Part shown: positions 15,894-24,801 of the stretch, one piece after another
How the letters are laid out: the number at the start of each line of letters is the position of its first letter
Position numbering within the stretch: the stretch's first letter is position 1
NCBI GenBank assembly: GCA_013824115.1
Contig: PNNG01000038.1
Coordinates: 40,943-104,942 of the forward strand
Direction: 5' to 3'
From: Sphingobacteriaceae bacterium
GTDB taxonomy: Bacteria > Bacteroidota > Bacteroidia > UBA7662
Length of the DNA stretch: 64,000 bases
The notes under the pieces: generated by a model
Told to the model about the DNA's origin: nothing
Database searches by the model: none
Seen by the model: the letters and a program-made list of their open reading frames with translations, nothing else
Program-made: the position numbers and the translations under genes

Positions 15894-16319
15894 TTGGCCC
15901 GAAAAGTCCTTCAGCTCGAACTTGAACTCGAAAAATCGGTCATTGGCATCAGCAGCGCTCTGCGTCCTTGGCAGGTGGCCTTCTTCATCAACCAGCATTG
16001 TGGCTTCGATTTGCGGCGCGACGACGACCTGGAACTCTTGCTGGGCAAACAAAAAATCCACAGTTGCTTCCAAAAATTCTCATTTGCCTTGTCGGAAGCA
16101 GAAAGCATTCTATATTTGGTGGCCAATGCCGGTAGCGAAGGCAAGCTGGTGCCCGAGTTGGGTAACACCTTCGATTACTTTTTGCTTTTCGATGAAATAC
16201 CAGGCATTAGCACGACACAAGAGCTGCTCGGGCAGTTCAAATCGGCACAGGTTTTCACCCTGGTGATGCCGGTAGAGGTAAATGAAAAGTTGCGTTCAAA
16301 GCAACATTTAGTTTTTTAA
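15894..16319 (+). CDS. IPExxxVDY family protein
   Basis: 141 residues; the family-naming motif appears in the form VPELGNTFDYFL. The function of this Bacteroidota-specific family is unknown. The start is a TTG; no ATG in frame precedes the conserved region, and the perfect -7 box at 15867 fits this start. It lies 3 nt before pyk and divergent from acpP, a neighbourhood seen often in this phylum. Confidence 0.8.
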   Translation: MARKVLQLELELEKSVIGISSALRPWQVAFFINQHCGFDLRRDDDLELLLGKQKIHSCFQKFSFALSEAESILYLVANAGSEGKLVPELGNTFDYFLLFDEIPGISTTQELLGQFKSAQVFTLVMPVEVNEKLRSKQHLVF

Positions 16320-16322
16320 AGA

Positions 16323-17756
16323 ATGTATTCAAACGACAAAAAAACCAAGATTGTGGCCACAGTAGGCCCGGCTTGTTCCGAAAAAGATGTACTCCTCCGC
16401 ATGGTGAAGGCAGGAGTAAACGTATTCCGACTCAATTTTTCCCATGCCAATTACGACGATTTACGAAAAGTAATTGCCAGCATACGTGCTATCAACCAGG
16501 AAATAGGAACCAATGTGGCCATATTGGGCGACTTGCAGGGACCCAAAATCCGAATTGGCGAAGTTCAGAACAATGGAATTACCTTAAAAACCGGTGACCG
16601 AATAAAGTTGGTGACCGAAAAATGTATAGGTACCAAAGAGAAAATTTATCTGAATTACCTCGAATTCCCCATCGATGTAGAAGAAGGCGACCAAGTGCTG
16701 CTTGATGATGGCAAAATCAAATTTGAGGTGGTAAGTACCAACCGGCTCGACGAGGTAGAAGTGGTGGTCATCCATGGTGGCCTGCTCTCATCGAAGAAGG
16801 GCGTAAACTTGCCCAACACCAAGGTTTCGTTGCCTTCGCTTACCGACAAAGACAAAGAAGACCTCGACTTCATTTTGGAGCACGATCTAGACTGGGTAGC
16901 CTTGTCGTTCGTGCGTGAGGCCGCCGATATTTATGATTTACGCGAACGCATCCGGGCACGTGGCAAAAATATCCACATCATCGCTAAAATAGAAAAGCCC
17001 CAAGCCGTAGCCAATATCGATGCCATTGTTGCCGAAACCGATGGGGTGATGGTAGCACGGGGCGACTTGGGCGTAGAATACCCCATCGAAAAGCTGCCGC
17101 TCATCCAAAAACTCATAGTGCAAAAATGTTTGCGCGCCAGCAAACCCGTGATCATTGCTACCCAAATGATGGAAAGCATGATTACCAGCTTTATGCCCAC
17201 CCGTGCCGAAGCCAACGACGTGGCCAATGCCGTATTCGATGGCGCCGATGCATTGATGCTATCGGGCGAGACCTCCGTAGGGCAGCACCCGGTACAAGTA
17301 ATCGAATATATGGTGCGCATCATCAAAAACGTGGAAGAAGAGGCCGAGCTCATTTATCACCGCGATAACGAAACACCCGCAGAAAGCGACACCTTTTTGT
17401 CAGACAGTTTGTGCTACATTGCCAGCCGGGCTGCAAAATATGTGAACGCCAGGGCCATCATTGGCATGACCAAATCGGGTTACACCGCCTACCAGGTTGC
17501 CAGCTACCGCCCCAAATCGGACATTTTTGTGTTTACTCCCGATCCCGCGTTGCTTACCCGCATCAGCTTGATTTGGGGGGTAAGGGCGTTTTATTACGAC
17601 AAACTCACCACCACCGACGAAACCATCAGCGATGTGCTGGGCATGCTCAAAGACAAAAAGCTCGTAGCCAAAGGCGATGTAATTGTGAATACTGGCGCCA
17701 TGCCCATCAAAAGCAAGCACCGGGCAAATTTCATGAAGTTTTCGGTGGTTGAATAA
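16323..17756 (+). CDS. pyk: Pyruvate kinase
   Basis: 477 residues. Conserved segments include the N-terminal VATVGPACSE, FRLNFSHANY, MVARGDLGVEYP (Mg/K site) and the signature region PTRAEANDVANAVFDGAD with SGETSVG. It converts phosphoenolpyruvate and ADP to pyruvate and ATP, the last glycolytic step. A short hairpin with a TAT loop (17765-17777) followed by TTCCTTT lies just after its stop and may act as a weak terminator before the next gene. Confidence 0.97.
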   Translation: MYSNDKKTKIVATVGPACSEKDVLLRMVKAGVNVFRLNFSHANYDDLRKVIASIRAINQEIGTNVAILGDLQGPKIRIGEVQNNGITLKTGDRIKLVTEKCIGTKEKIYLNYLEFPIDVEEGDQVLLDDGKIKFEVVSTNRLDEVEVVVIHGGLLSSKKGVNLPNTKVSLPSLTDKDKEDLDFILEHDLDWVALSFVREAADIYDLRERIRARGKNIHIIAKIEKPQAVANIDAIVAETDGVMVARGDLGVEYPIEKLPLIQKLIVQKCLRASKPVIIATQMMESMITSFMPTRAEANDVANAVFDGADALMLSGETSVGQHPVQVIEYMVRIIKNVEEEAELIYHRDNETPAESDTFLSDSLCYIASRAAKYVNARAIIGMTKSGYTAYQVASYRPKSDIFVFTPDPALLTRISLIWGVRAFYYDKLTTTDETISDVLGMLKDKKLVAKGDVIVNTGAMPIKSKHRANFMKFSVVE

Positions 17757-17820
17757 TGAAAGTGGCCTTTATAAGGCTTCCTTTAATTTCAGAAAACCGC
17801 TTCGTAGTGTTAAAAACCTC

Positions 17821-19101
17821 ATGGAAATACTCATTCTTCTTGTTTTAGTATTGCTCAATGGCATTTTTTCGATGTCGGAAATCGCCTTGGTTTCGGCCAG
17901 AAAAACCCGTTTAGATAGCCTTGCAACTCAGGGCAATCGCAAAGCGAAGGCTGCTTTGGAGTTGGCCAAATCTCCGAACACCTTTTTGAGCACAGTACAG
18001 ATAGGCATTACGGCCATTGGTCTGATCACCGGAATTTACAGCGGTGAAAACATCACCGATGACTTTGAATCAGTGCTCATTCAGTTCCATTGGATACGGC
18101 CCTATTCCCACCAAGCGGCGCTTATCACCGTGGTTTTCATCGTTACCTTTGCCTCATTGGTACTTGGTGAATTGGTGCCCAAACGCCTGGGTATGAGCAA
18201 TCCCGAAGCTGTAGCCATGGCGGTAGCACGACCCATGCAAGTGATTTCTTCCATATGCAAACCTTTCATTTGGCTGCTTACTTCTTCGACCGAAATCATT
18301 TTGCGGTTTTTTGGAGCACAAAATGCCACCCAACAACACATGACCGAAGAAGAAATCAAATCAATTATACAGGAAAGTGTGCTTACAGGTGAGTTGAAGG
18401 AAATTGAGCAAGATATTGTAGAAAGGGCTTTCGGTTTGGGAGATCTGCGGGTGAGTTCACTCATGACGCACCGCAGCGATCTGGCAGCCATTCACATTGA
18501 TAAACCAGTTGAGCAAATCAGAAGGATAGTAGAACAGGATTTGCATAGCTTCTACCCCGTTTTCAAAGGATCGGAGTACGAAACCTTGGGCGTAATTGCC
18601 CTCAAAGACCTGTTTAAATTGCCCCTTCCTTGGTCGCGTGATGCACTGCTTGGGATCTTGCGCAAACCGCACTATTTCCCTGAGTACCTTACCGTATACA
18701 ATGCGCTAGAAAAGTTCAAAGCCGATAGGCTGCATTACGGCTTGGTACTTGACGAGTACGGCGGTTTGCAAGGCATGGTAACCATCAATGACATACTCGA
18801 GGCTTTGGTGGGCGAAATCAATGAATTGGATGAAGAAGAGTATCGCATTGTAGAAGTGGCACAAAACGAATGGCTGGCCGATGGTGCATTCCCCTTCTTC
18901 GAGTTCATCAATTATTTCGACATAGATGGCCCCATTGAAAAAGACCTGCCCTTTAATACGCTTGCCGGACTCGTGCTAGAGGAACTCGAACGTTTCCCGC
19001 AAAAAGGGGAATCGGTAACATGGCATGGCTTCAAGCTCGAAGTGGTAGCCATGGGCAGCATGCGTATCGAAAAAATCAAGATAGTCCGATTGGCCGAATA
19101 A
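17821..19101 (+). CDS. Hemolysin/CNNM (CorC-TlyC) family membrane protein
   Basis: 426 residues: an N-terminal CNNM (DUF21) domain with about three to four membrane helices (MEILILLVLVLLNGIFSMSE start; LVLGELVPKRLGM), a pair of CBS domains (about 200-330) and a C-terminal CorC-HlyC domain. Such proteins take part in Mg/Co efflux. ATG 17821 matches the family's usual start; an earlier TTG at 17749 would overlap pyk and add an unsupported tail. Confidence 0.9.
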   Translation: MEILILLVLVLLNGIFSMSEIALVSARKTRLDSLATQGNRKAKAALELAKSPNTFLSTVQIGITAIGLITGIYSGENITDDFESVLIQFHWIRPYSHQAALITVVFIVTFASLVLGELVPKRLGMSNPEAVAMAVARPMQVISSICKPFIWLLTSSTEIILRFFGAQNATQQHMTEEEIKSIIQESVLTGELKEIEQDIVERAFGLGDLRVSSLMTHRSDLAAIHIDKPVEQIRRIVEQDLHSFYPVFKGSEYETLGVIALKDLFKLPLPWSRDALLGILRKPHYFPEYLTVYNALEKFKADRLHYGLVLDEYGGLQGMVTINDILEALVGEINELDEEEYRIVEVAQNEWLADGAFPFFEFINYFDIDGPIEKDLPFNTLAGLVLEELERFPQKGESVTWHGFKLEVVAMGSMRIEKIKIVRLAE

Positions 19102-19123
19102 TCGGTTCATGCCATAGGATCAC

Positions 19124-19768
19124 TCACTTCTTCTCACCAAAAGCCAAATCTCCCGCATCGCCCAAACCAGGTACAATGTAGGCCTTGGCGGTAAGCTCGG
19201 CATCTACCGCAGCAGCAAATATTTTTACCCCGGGAATGTGTTTTTTCACGTAGCTGAGGCCTGCTTCACTGCCTATGGCAGTAACCACAAATACCTGAGC
19301 AGGTTGCCCATATTGCAAAAGCGCCTTGTAGCTGAGTACCAAACTGGTTCCAGTGGCCACCATGGGGTCGGCAATGATAAGGGTGCGGCCCTCGAGAGGC
19401 GGGCATGAAGCATACTCCACCTTTACTTCAAACGAATGGTCGCGGTGGTGATAGCGGTAGGCCGAAATGAAGGCATTGTCGGCCCGATCGAAATAATTCA
19501 AAATGCCCTGATGCAGGGGCAAACCCGCTCGGAGAATGGTTGCTACCACGGGCTCGTCGATGGGCAATGAAGTATGTGCAATGCCCAGGGGGGTGGTGAT
19601 GGCCTCCTCGCGGTAGGCCATGTCTTTGCTTATTTCGTAGGCACAAATCTCACCAATGCGCTCCATGTTTCGGCGGAAACGCATGCGATCGGCCTGAATG
19701 GCCACATCGCGCATTTCGGCTACAAAACGGTTGAGCAGAGAGTTCTTTTTACTGAGATTAACCAACAT
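19124..19768 (-). CDS. upp: Uracil phosphoribosyltransferase
   Basis: 214 residues of the type I phosphoribosyltransferase fold. The PRPP-binding loop is LIIADPMVATGTSL, and the C-terminal uracil-binding part reads YIVPGLGDAGDLAFG. It salvages uracil to UMP. The start overlaps the end of the upstream acyltransferase-like gene by 11 nt. Confidence 0.95.
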   Translation of the reverse strand: MLVNLSKKNSLLNRFVAEMRDVAIQADRMRFRRNMERIGEICAYEISKDMAYREEAITTPLGIAHTSLPIDEPVVATILRAGLPLHQGILNYFDRADNAFISAYRYHHRDHSFEVKVEYASCPPLEGRTLIIADPMVATGTSLVLSYKALLQYGQPAQVFVVTAIGSEAGLSYVKKHIPGVKIFAAAVDAELTAKAYIVPGLGDAGDLAFGEKK

Positions 19769-20669
19769 GGAGCAAACGGTTTAGCGGGAAGGGAAGGTTG
19801 TTGCGTGTCAAACGCATATAAAGATAAGGTTTTGCACCGAATCCGGCGTAAAAACGCTGCAAACCAGGCAACATCGAACCTTCAAAATCGAACTCAAACC
19901 TGCTACCCAAATACGACTCAAGTACAAAGGCAATCAAATGGTGCATGGCCTGGCATTCCTTTCCTTCGGCATTACTCACCGCCCATTGGTACAACAAACG
20001 GTCGCCGCTGTGGAGTATGAAACATCCCGCCACCAATCTGCCATCCAACCGCGCCGTGAACAGCTGTCCGCGCCGCTTGATGCTAATCCAGGTCATCAGC
20101 CGTACGGCTTTTTCTAACTCCTCACTTTTGAGGCCGCTCAGTTGGGGCATTTCCAACTGAAACAAGGTAGAAAATTCCTCGATTTCCGATTCTGCCGACA
20201 GCTTCAACGCATGGCTCTTTTTTAAGATGCGCTTGTGATGGCTGCTAAAGCCTTGCCGAAGCACTTCCTGGGTGTTGGGAAGCGGCATGCGGTAACTCAC
20301 CCGCTCATGCATTTGCCAACCTGGAGGCGATGGCTCTGGCGGTAAATCGAGCTGGATGGAAATGCGGTTTGCCAAAGGTTCGAGCGCTTTTAAGAAGCCA
20401 GTCAAATCAAAAGCGGCATCGGCACCGCGATAAATAGGCCGAAAGTGCTGGATAAAAAGCGGATGGGTGATTTCATGCATGCCCCACCTTTGGCGCAACC
20501 AAACGGGCACCTGGATGCCTTTTTCGCTTTCGAGATAACCCCAGCCGGGCGCTACCTCATCGAGGTACAAACTGTGCATATACAAGCTGCTGCCCGATTG
20601 ACGCAGGGCATGCTGGTCCCAATCGGGCGCCTGTTTCGACTCAAGTATGCGGTATTGCCAATCAGCCAT
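19758..20669 (-). CDS. FemAB/BioF2-like (GNAT-superfamily) acyltransferase
   Basis: 303 residues of a FemAB-like double GNAT fold; recognisable pieces include HHKRILKKSHALKL, RLVAGCFILHSG, YQWAVSN and FDFEGSMLPGLQRFYAGFGA. Proteins of this type add amino acids or acyl groups to cell-wall or lipid-linked glycans; the acceptor is unknown. ATG 20669 overlaps the stop of the deacetylase-like gene by 8 nt and is preferred over a longer frame lying within it. It forms a three-gene string with the deacetylase-like gene and upp. Confidence 0.72.
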   Translation of the reverse strand: MADWQYRILESKQAPDWDQHALRQSGSSLYMHSLYLDEVAPGWGYLESEKGIQVPVWLRQRWGMHEITHPLFIQHFRPIYRGADAAFDLTGFLKALEPLANRISIQLDLPPEPSPPGWQMHERVSYRMPLPNTQEVLRQGFSSHHKRILKKSHALKLSAESEIEEFSTLFQLEMPQLSGLKSEELEKAVRLMTWISIKRRGQLFTARLDGRLVAGCFILHSGDRLLYQWAVSNAEGKECQAMHHLIAFVLESYLGSRFEFDFEGSMLPGLQRFYAGFGAKPYLYMRLTRNNLPFPLNRLLHVG

Positions 20670-21990
20670 GTGGATGTGCTTCAGCCAACAGCGCCTCATA
20701 TACACGGCGCCATCCCTTCCATGGACCGTTTTCACCCAGCGAGCTGTTGTGCCACAAACTTACAAAAGTGCCTTCAACCGATTTCACCTCGGTAATGAGG
20801 CGCTTGATGTTTTCGATGGCTTGCTCGGGCGTAAGTTGCAAGTATTGCTGCAAGGTGGTATCCATCACACAGGTGGGATAAACAAGCAGTGAGGTGGGAC
20901 TCTCTGAATCCAAATCGTAAAACGGATGCACGCTTGCTGTACCCGAGCGAAAACCCGGCTGGCTGGCATAGGCCATGCTGAAATCGGCCTCAAAATCACG
21001 CTTGATGAGTTGGTGATAGGTGCCCGGCAGTGTTACCTTCAAAAAGTGCTGTCGGCTATAGGTTACCGGGCGATGCAATATCTCCTCTAGCAACTTCCGT
21101 TCTCGATCGATGAGGGAAGGCTGGTGGTTCGACCGATAGGACGGATGCAGGCCTACTTTAAAATGATCGGCTGTGCTTTTAACGAGCTCTCTAAAAACAT
21201 CGGTGAAGGGCGAATGCGCATTGTCGAAACCCCCGTAATCGCCAACAAGAAAAAAATACACAGGTTCACCACCTGCCTTTTTGTGCAAGTCGCGCAAATA
21301 AGCGTAGGTATCAAAGGGGTCGGCCTCCTGCTTGCGAAGCACCCTCCAGTGCTGGTTCCAAACTTCCCACTGTCTGTGGCGCAGGCTTTGGCCTAAACCA
21401 TACATGCTGCGCAACAGTCCTTTCCCTTTGAAAGCATACAACTGGTCAACATCGATGGTTGGTACAAAACGATACTGCCGTTGCGGCATAGGTAATTGGG
21501 GCCAGCGACGTCTGAGGTGCACAGCCAACAACAAAGCATAGTGGTCAACCAAAGGCTGTTGTAGCCAGCCATACTCATGCAAAACGCTACTTTCGGGCTG
21601 GAAACGCTGATGCGCATCGGCGCGGTGCGGCAAATATTCTTCGTAGCGCGCAATGAGGTAAAAAATGGCGGCAAACGGATCAAAAGGCAAGTCGTATCGC
21701 TGGTGCGTACGAAACAATACTGGCAATTTTTCGAGATAGGCAGGGGCCAGGCGCTGCTCTTTTAATCCCTTTTCAAACAACAAATCAACCGCTTTGATGC
21801 GGAGGCCCATTTCAAAGGCCAATGGGTCGGCTGAGTACACCAATATGGGGCCCTCGCTGGCATGTACAGCAGCAGCCTCGTTGGTAAGCTGGTAGTTCCA
21901 CCCCAACAAATACCTAAAAACCAGGTCAACGGTATACTTCAACCTGGGCGTTACCCGCTCAACATACACAAGCACCGGCATATTCTGCAT
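20662..21990 (-). CDS. Polysaccharide deacetylase-like protein with DUF7033-type N-terminus
   Basis: 442 residues. The N-terminal third (up to about 170) resembles the domain that precedes Bacteroidota deacetylases (IARYEEYLPHRADAHQRF). The C-terminal NodB-like part begins FVPTIDVDQLY, with an Asp pair in place, then VGLHPSYRSN holding a metal-type histidine and SLWHNSSLGE near the end. It probably removes acetyl groups from an envelope glycan. Start ATG 21990 is followed directly by a well-formed domain; no neighbour gene overlaps upstream. Confidence 0.82.
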   Translation of the reverse strand: MQNMPVLVYVERVTPRLKYTVDLVFRYLLGWNYQLTNEAAAVHASEGPILVYSADPLAFEMGLRIKAVDLLFEKGLKEQRLAPAYLEKLPVLFRTHQRYDLPFDPFAAIFYLIARYEEYLPHRADAHQRFQPESSVLHEYGWLQQPLVDHYALLLAVHLRRRWPQLPMPQRQYRFVPTIDVDQLYAFKGKGLLRSMYGLGQSLRHRQWEVWNQHWRVLRKQEADPFDTYAYLRDLHKKAGGEPVYFFLVGDYGGFDNAHSPFTDVFRELVKSTADHFKVGLHPSYRSNHQPSLIDRERKLLEEILHRPVTYSRQHFLKVTLPGTYHQLIKRDFEADFSMAYASQPGFRSGTASVHPFYDLDSESPTSLLVYPTCVMDTTLQQYLQLTPEQAIENIKRLITEVKSVEGTFVSLWHNSSLGENGPWKGWRRVYEALLAEAHPHG

Positions 21991-22072
21991 GCACGAATAT
22001 AGGAACGCCCCGGCTTTAATGTGGGAATTTCGGTAAATACACGCTTTTGGCTGCTAATTCGTTTATTTGTGC

Positions 22073-22192
22073 ATGCGTAAATCCATTCTGCTTTTGGCCC
22101 TTGTAGCCCTTACTTTTGCTTCCTGCGCTTCTAAAAGAGGCTGCAACTGCCCTTCATTTTCGCAAGTGGAACAGCAAAACCAGCGGGTTTAA
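22073..22192 (+). CDS. Very small lipoprotein (39 residues)
   Basis: MRKSILLLALVALTFASC is an ideal lipoprotein signal with the lipobox FASC (Cys18), followed by only 21 residues (ASKRGCNCPSFSQVEQQNQ and two more) that contain a CNC motif. Short Cys-rich lipoproteins of this size are common in the phylum and usually escape gene callers. A near -7 box (TTTATTTG, 22062-22069) ends 3 nt before the ATG. Function unknown. Confidence 0.65.
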   Translation: MRKSILLLALVALTFASCASKRGCNCPSFSQVEQQNQRV

Positions 22193-22306
22193 CGAAATTT
22201 TACATTTTGCGGAACCATTTGAGCGGCTTTGCAGTAAGGTAATACAGACTGTGCGAAAGAACGGCTAAGCTTGCTTATATTCGCAACGGTCCTATGTGTT
22301 TTCGTC

Positions 22307-22915
22307 ATGATTGTACTAGCGGCCACCAAAGAAAGGAATACCTTGGAGCTCAGCCCAGAACAGAAAAACCGGGTGTTCGAGGAGGAGTTTTATCCTCATA
22401 TGGACGCCCTATACAATTTTGGCTACCGCCTTACCCTCAACGAAGATGATGCTAACGACCTGGTGCAAGACACCTATTTGAAAGCATTTCGCTTCATAGA
22501 AACCTACCAGCAAGGCACCAATGCCAAAGCCTGGTTGTTTCGCATCCTCAAAAACAGCTTCATCAACGATTTCAGGAAGCGTACCAAAGAGCCCGATAAA
22601 ACCGATTACGACGAAGTAGAACAAATCTACAATTCGGAGGATGCGCACTATACCGCTACGGTTGATCTGCGCTCGGAAGTTTTTGGAGGCAAACTGGGCG
22701 ATGAAATTACCAATGCCCTGAACAGCTTGCCGGTAGACTTCAGGCTAATCATGCTGTTGAGCGATATTGAAGAATTTACCTATGAGGAGATGTCGAAAAT
22801 CATAGGCATACCCATCGGCACGGTACGTTCGCGCCTGCACCGCGCACGCAATATGATCAAAGACAGATTGAAGGAATACGCCCGCTCACAGGGTTATAAA
22901 GTGGACGAAGCATGA
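22307..22915 (+). CDS. ECF-type RNA polymerase sigma factor (SigH/RpoE-like)
   Basis: 202 residues from ATG 22307; a TTG 36 nt earlier would add a hydrophobic tail unlike the family. Region 2 is seen in DALYNFGYRLTLNEDDANDLVQD and AWLFRILKNSFINDFRKR, region 4 in EEMSKIIGIPIGTVRSRLHRAR. The stop overlaps the start of a zinc anti-sigma gene (ATGA), the standard layout of a sigma/anti-sigma pair that senses oxidative or thiol stress. Confidence 0.92.
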   Translation: MIVLAATKERNTLELSPEQKNRVFEEEFYPHMDALYNFGYRLTLNEDDANDLVQDTYLKAFRFIETYQQGTNAKAWLFRILKNSFINDFRKRTKEPDKTDYDEVEQIYNSEDAHYTATVDLRSEVFGGKLGDEITNALNSLPVDFRLIMLLSDIEEFTYEEMSKIIGIPIGTVRSRLHRARNMIKDRLKEYARSQGYKVDEA

Positions 22916-23163
22916 ACCGGAAGGACAATATGTGCTATAAGGTGGTTGAAAAAATACCACAATACCTCGACGGTGAAATGTCGGAGTTTGAGATTCCCAT
23001 TTTCCTCGAACACGTGGAACATTGCCACAAATGCCTCGAGAAATACGAAATTGAGAAGAATTTTAAAGAGGTAGTACGCCAACGTTGCGAACGAAAATGC
23101 GTGAATACTTCGCTGGTCGACAACATCAAGAATAAAATCCAAATGTTGCTTGCCAAGGGCTAA
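22912..23163 (+). CDS. Zinc-finger anti-sigma factor (ZAS type)
   Basis: 83 residues, soluble, with the ZAS motif HxxxCxxC at His34, Cys38, Cys41 (EHVEHCHKC) and an upstream His/Cys-rich start. Such proteins hold an ECF sigma factor and let it go when the zinc-bound cysteines are oxidised. Coupled to the sigma gene by a 4-nt overlap. A basic, Cys-containing tail (RQRCERKCVN) is an extra redox candidate. Confidence 0.88.
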   Translation: MNRKDNMCYKVVEKIPQYLDGEMSEFEIPIFLEHVEHCHKCLEKYEIEKNFKEVVRQRCERKCVNTSLVDNIKNKIQMLLAKG

Positions 23164-23175
23164 ATACCCGAGCGA

Positions 23176-23568
23176 TTATGGGGCTACTGGCAATTGGGCC
23201 GCTTTCCAGGCCGTAATTCCGCCATCGAGATTGTAAACCTTGCTGAAGCCCATTTGTGCCATCATATCGAGCGTAGTGCCACTGCGACCACCCGATCGGC
23301 AATAAATCATATAGGTTTTTGATTTGTCGAGCCCCGCTAAAAAAGCTTTAAACGACTCCGTTTCGTAATAATCATGCTGTATGGCGCCTTCCAAATGACC
23401 TTCCTCAAACTCGTCCTCGGTACGCACATCAATCAATACCATGCCTTCTTCTGTCATTTTTTCGGCAAAGGCTGTTGGCGCAATGGTGTTGAAGTTTTCG
23501 TTGGAAATTTGCTTGTTGTCACACGACCACAAAGTGCCCAATAGGAGGAATAAGACGATTTTTTTCAT
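23176..23568 (-). CDS. Rhodanese-like lipoprotein
   Basis: 130 residues from ATG 23568. The signal MKKIVLFLLLGTLWSC gives a lipid-attached Cys16. A single rhodanese domain follows with active-site Cys in IYCRSGGRSGT and the LIDVRTEDEFEEGHLEGA start. It would transfer sulfane sulfur or act as a thiol sensor in the periplasm. The start is chosen at the lipoprotein signal; a few upstream codons are open. It converges on the anti-sigma gene, leaving 12 nt. Confidence 0.88.
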   Translation of the reverse strand: MKKIVLFLLLGTLWSCDNKQISNENFNTIAPTAFAEKMTEEGMVLIDVRTEDEFEEGHLEGAIQHDYYETESFKAFLAGLDKSKTYMIYCRSGGRSGTTLDMMAQMGFSKVYNLDGGITAWKAAQLPVAP

Positions 23569-23633
23569 GCCAGACGCAATTACCATCTAAAAATAGGTGT
23601 TTGGTTCTTTAAAACCAGCTATTTTCGCCCAGC

Positions 23634-24440
23634 ATGCCGTACGAATTTCATACCGACCACGCTTTTTACCTGTCGTTTCTGGCAGAAAACACCCGCAAGA
23701 GCATTATTCCCTTTTTGGCTCCCGAATTGCCAGTACCCTTAGCCCAAGCCCGGGTATTGGAACTGGGCTGTGGCGAAGGTGGAAATCTGCAACCCTTTGC
23801 CGAAGCAGGTGCCCATTGTACGGGCATCGACTTAAACAAAGTTAAAATTGAAGCCGGTAGGGAGTTAATGTCGAACTGGATCCAGGCAGGCAAAATGGAG
23901 TTGTTTGCAGAAGACATTTTTAATCCCGACATAGAAGCTGCCTTCACCGGCAAGTTTCACCTCATCATTCTAAAAGATGTGATTGAGCACATACCGCATA
24001 AGGACAAAGCTTTGGCACAAATGCACAAGTACTTGACCGACGACGGCCTGCTCTTTATTGGCTGGCCTCCTTGGCGCATGCCCTTTGGCGGCCACCAACA
24101 AATTGCGCAGTCGAAACTCCTGCAAAAACTCCCTTGGATTCATTTGTTGCCTAAACCGCTGTATGTGGCTGTACTCAAAGCATTTGGCGAACCCCGTGCA
24201 GTAATTGCCGATTTGGCAGAAACACACGACTATCGTGTGAGCATTTCGCTGATGAACCGTCTCTACAAACAAACGGGTTTTGTGATGCGCAAGGAACTGC
24301 ATTATCTGATCAACCCCATTTACGAGCACAAATTTGGGCTCAAAACGCGTGAGCAATTTGGCTGGCTGCGCGCTTTGCCTTGGGTACGTGATTTTTTCAC
24401 TACCAGCTGTTACTATTTGTTGGCCAAAAAGCAGGCATAA
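23634..24440 (+). CDS. Class I SAM-dependent methyltransferase
   Basis: 268 residues with the SAM-binding motif VLELGCGEGG, the acidic GIDLN loop and DVIEHIPHKDKAL after it. The C-terminal part is hydrophobic/aromatic (WIHLLPKPLYVAVLKAF), suggesting a lipid or membrane-associated substrate. A near -7 box (TATTTTCG) ends 6 nt before the ATG. Substrate unknown. Confidence 0.85.
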   Translation: MPYEFHTDHAFYLSFLAENTRKSIIPFLAPELPVPLAQARVLELGCGEGGNLQPFAEAGAHCTGIDLNKVKIEAGRELMSNWIQAGKMELFAEDIFNPDIEAAFTGKFHLIILKDVIEHIPHKDKALAQMHKYLTDDGLLFIGWPPWRMPFGGHQQIAQSKLLQKLPWIHLLPKPLYVAVLKAFGEPRAVIADLAETHDYRVSISLMNRLYKQTGFVMRKELHYLINPIYEHKFGLKTREQFGWLRALPWVRDFFTTSCYYLLAKKQA

Positions 24441-24472
24441 AAAAACCTGCTCGCTGTCACAGAAAGCAGGTT
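24439..24472 (-). terminator. Terminator downstream of the orphan HTH gene
   Basis: On the minus strand AACCTGCT (24465-24472) pairs with AGCAGGTT (24444-24451) and runs into a stretch of seven T. It lies 80 nt past the stop of the HTH gene; the same hairpin follows the methyltransferase stop on the plus strand. Confidence 0.7.
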
Positions 24473-24532
24473 GTATGAAATAGGTTTAGTTTGATTGACT
24501 GGCGCAAATAAGCGAAAAGCCATTAGGTACCC

Positions 24533-24552
24533 AATACCCCAAATAGGGTATT
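24533..24552. promoter_or_regulatory. NarL-like 7-2-7 inverted repeat at the HTH gene stop
   Basis: TACCCCA-AA-TAGGGTA (24535-24550), widened to AATACCC/GGGTATT arms, has the heptamer-2-heptamer layout of NarL/FixJ-family binding sites. A second copy lies at 24802-24817, on the other side of the gene. Confidence 0.4.
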
Positions 24553-24749
24553 TATTGTAACAAGCGGTGATTGAGCCCATATTTAATGAGCCCCACAATG
24601 CCTGTTGCTCCAGTTTTCCTATAAATGTTCTTCCGATGGGTTTCCACCGTTCTGATGCTGATGTCTAATTTGTCGGCAATTTCACGATTACTCAATTCAT
24701 CATAAATTAAACCGAGTACTTGCTTTTGCTTTCGGGTAAGTGCGAACAT
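24552..24749 (-). CDS. Stand-alone LuxR/NarL-type HTH protein
   Basis: 65 residues consisting only of a LuxR-type HTH domain (LSNREIADKLDISIRTVETHRKN by pieces) with no receiver. By eye about 34 of 62 residues match the HTH of the NarL-type response regulator encoded 114 nt upstream on the same strand, so it looks like a domain duplicate of that protein. It would bind similar DNA without being controlled by phosphorylation. A near-perfect palindrome covers 24752-24779 directly before the ATG, and 7-2-7 repeats flank the gene, pointing to autoregulation or competition with the full regulator. Confidence 0.85.
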   Translation of the reverse strand: MFALTRKQKQVLGLIYDELSNREIADKLDISIRTVETHRKNIYRKTGATGIVGLIKYGLNHRLLQ

Positions 24750-24751
24750 AG

Positions 24752-24779
24752 GTAGTTTGGTTTAGTAAACGCAAACTAC
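24752..24779. promoter_or_regulatory. 28-bp nested palindrome before the orphan HTH gene
   Basis: Outer arms GTAGTTTG (24752-24759) and CAAACTAC (24772-24779) enclose GTTTAGTAAAC (24760-24770), itself a palindrome; one extra G is the only asymmetry. It starts 3 nt before the start codon, so it could be an operator or an mRNA hairpin over the translation start. Confidence 0.5.
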
Positions 24780-24801
24780 AGCAGCATCAAACGCTAGCAA
24801 A

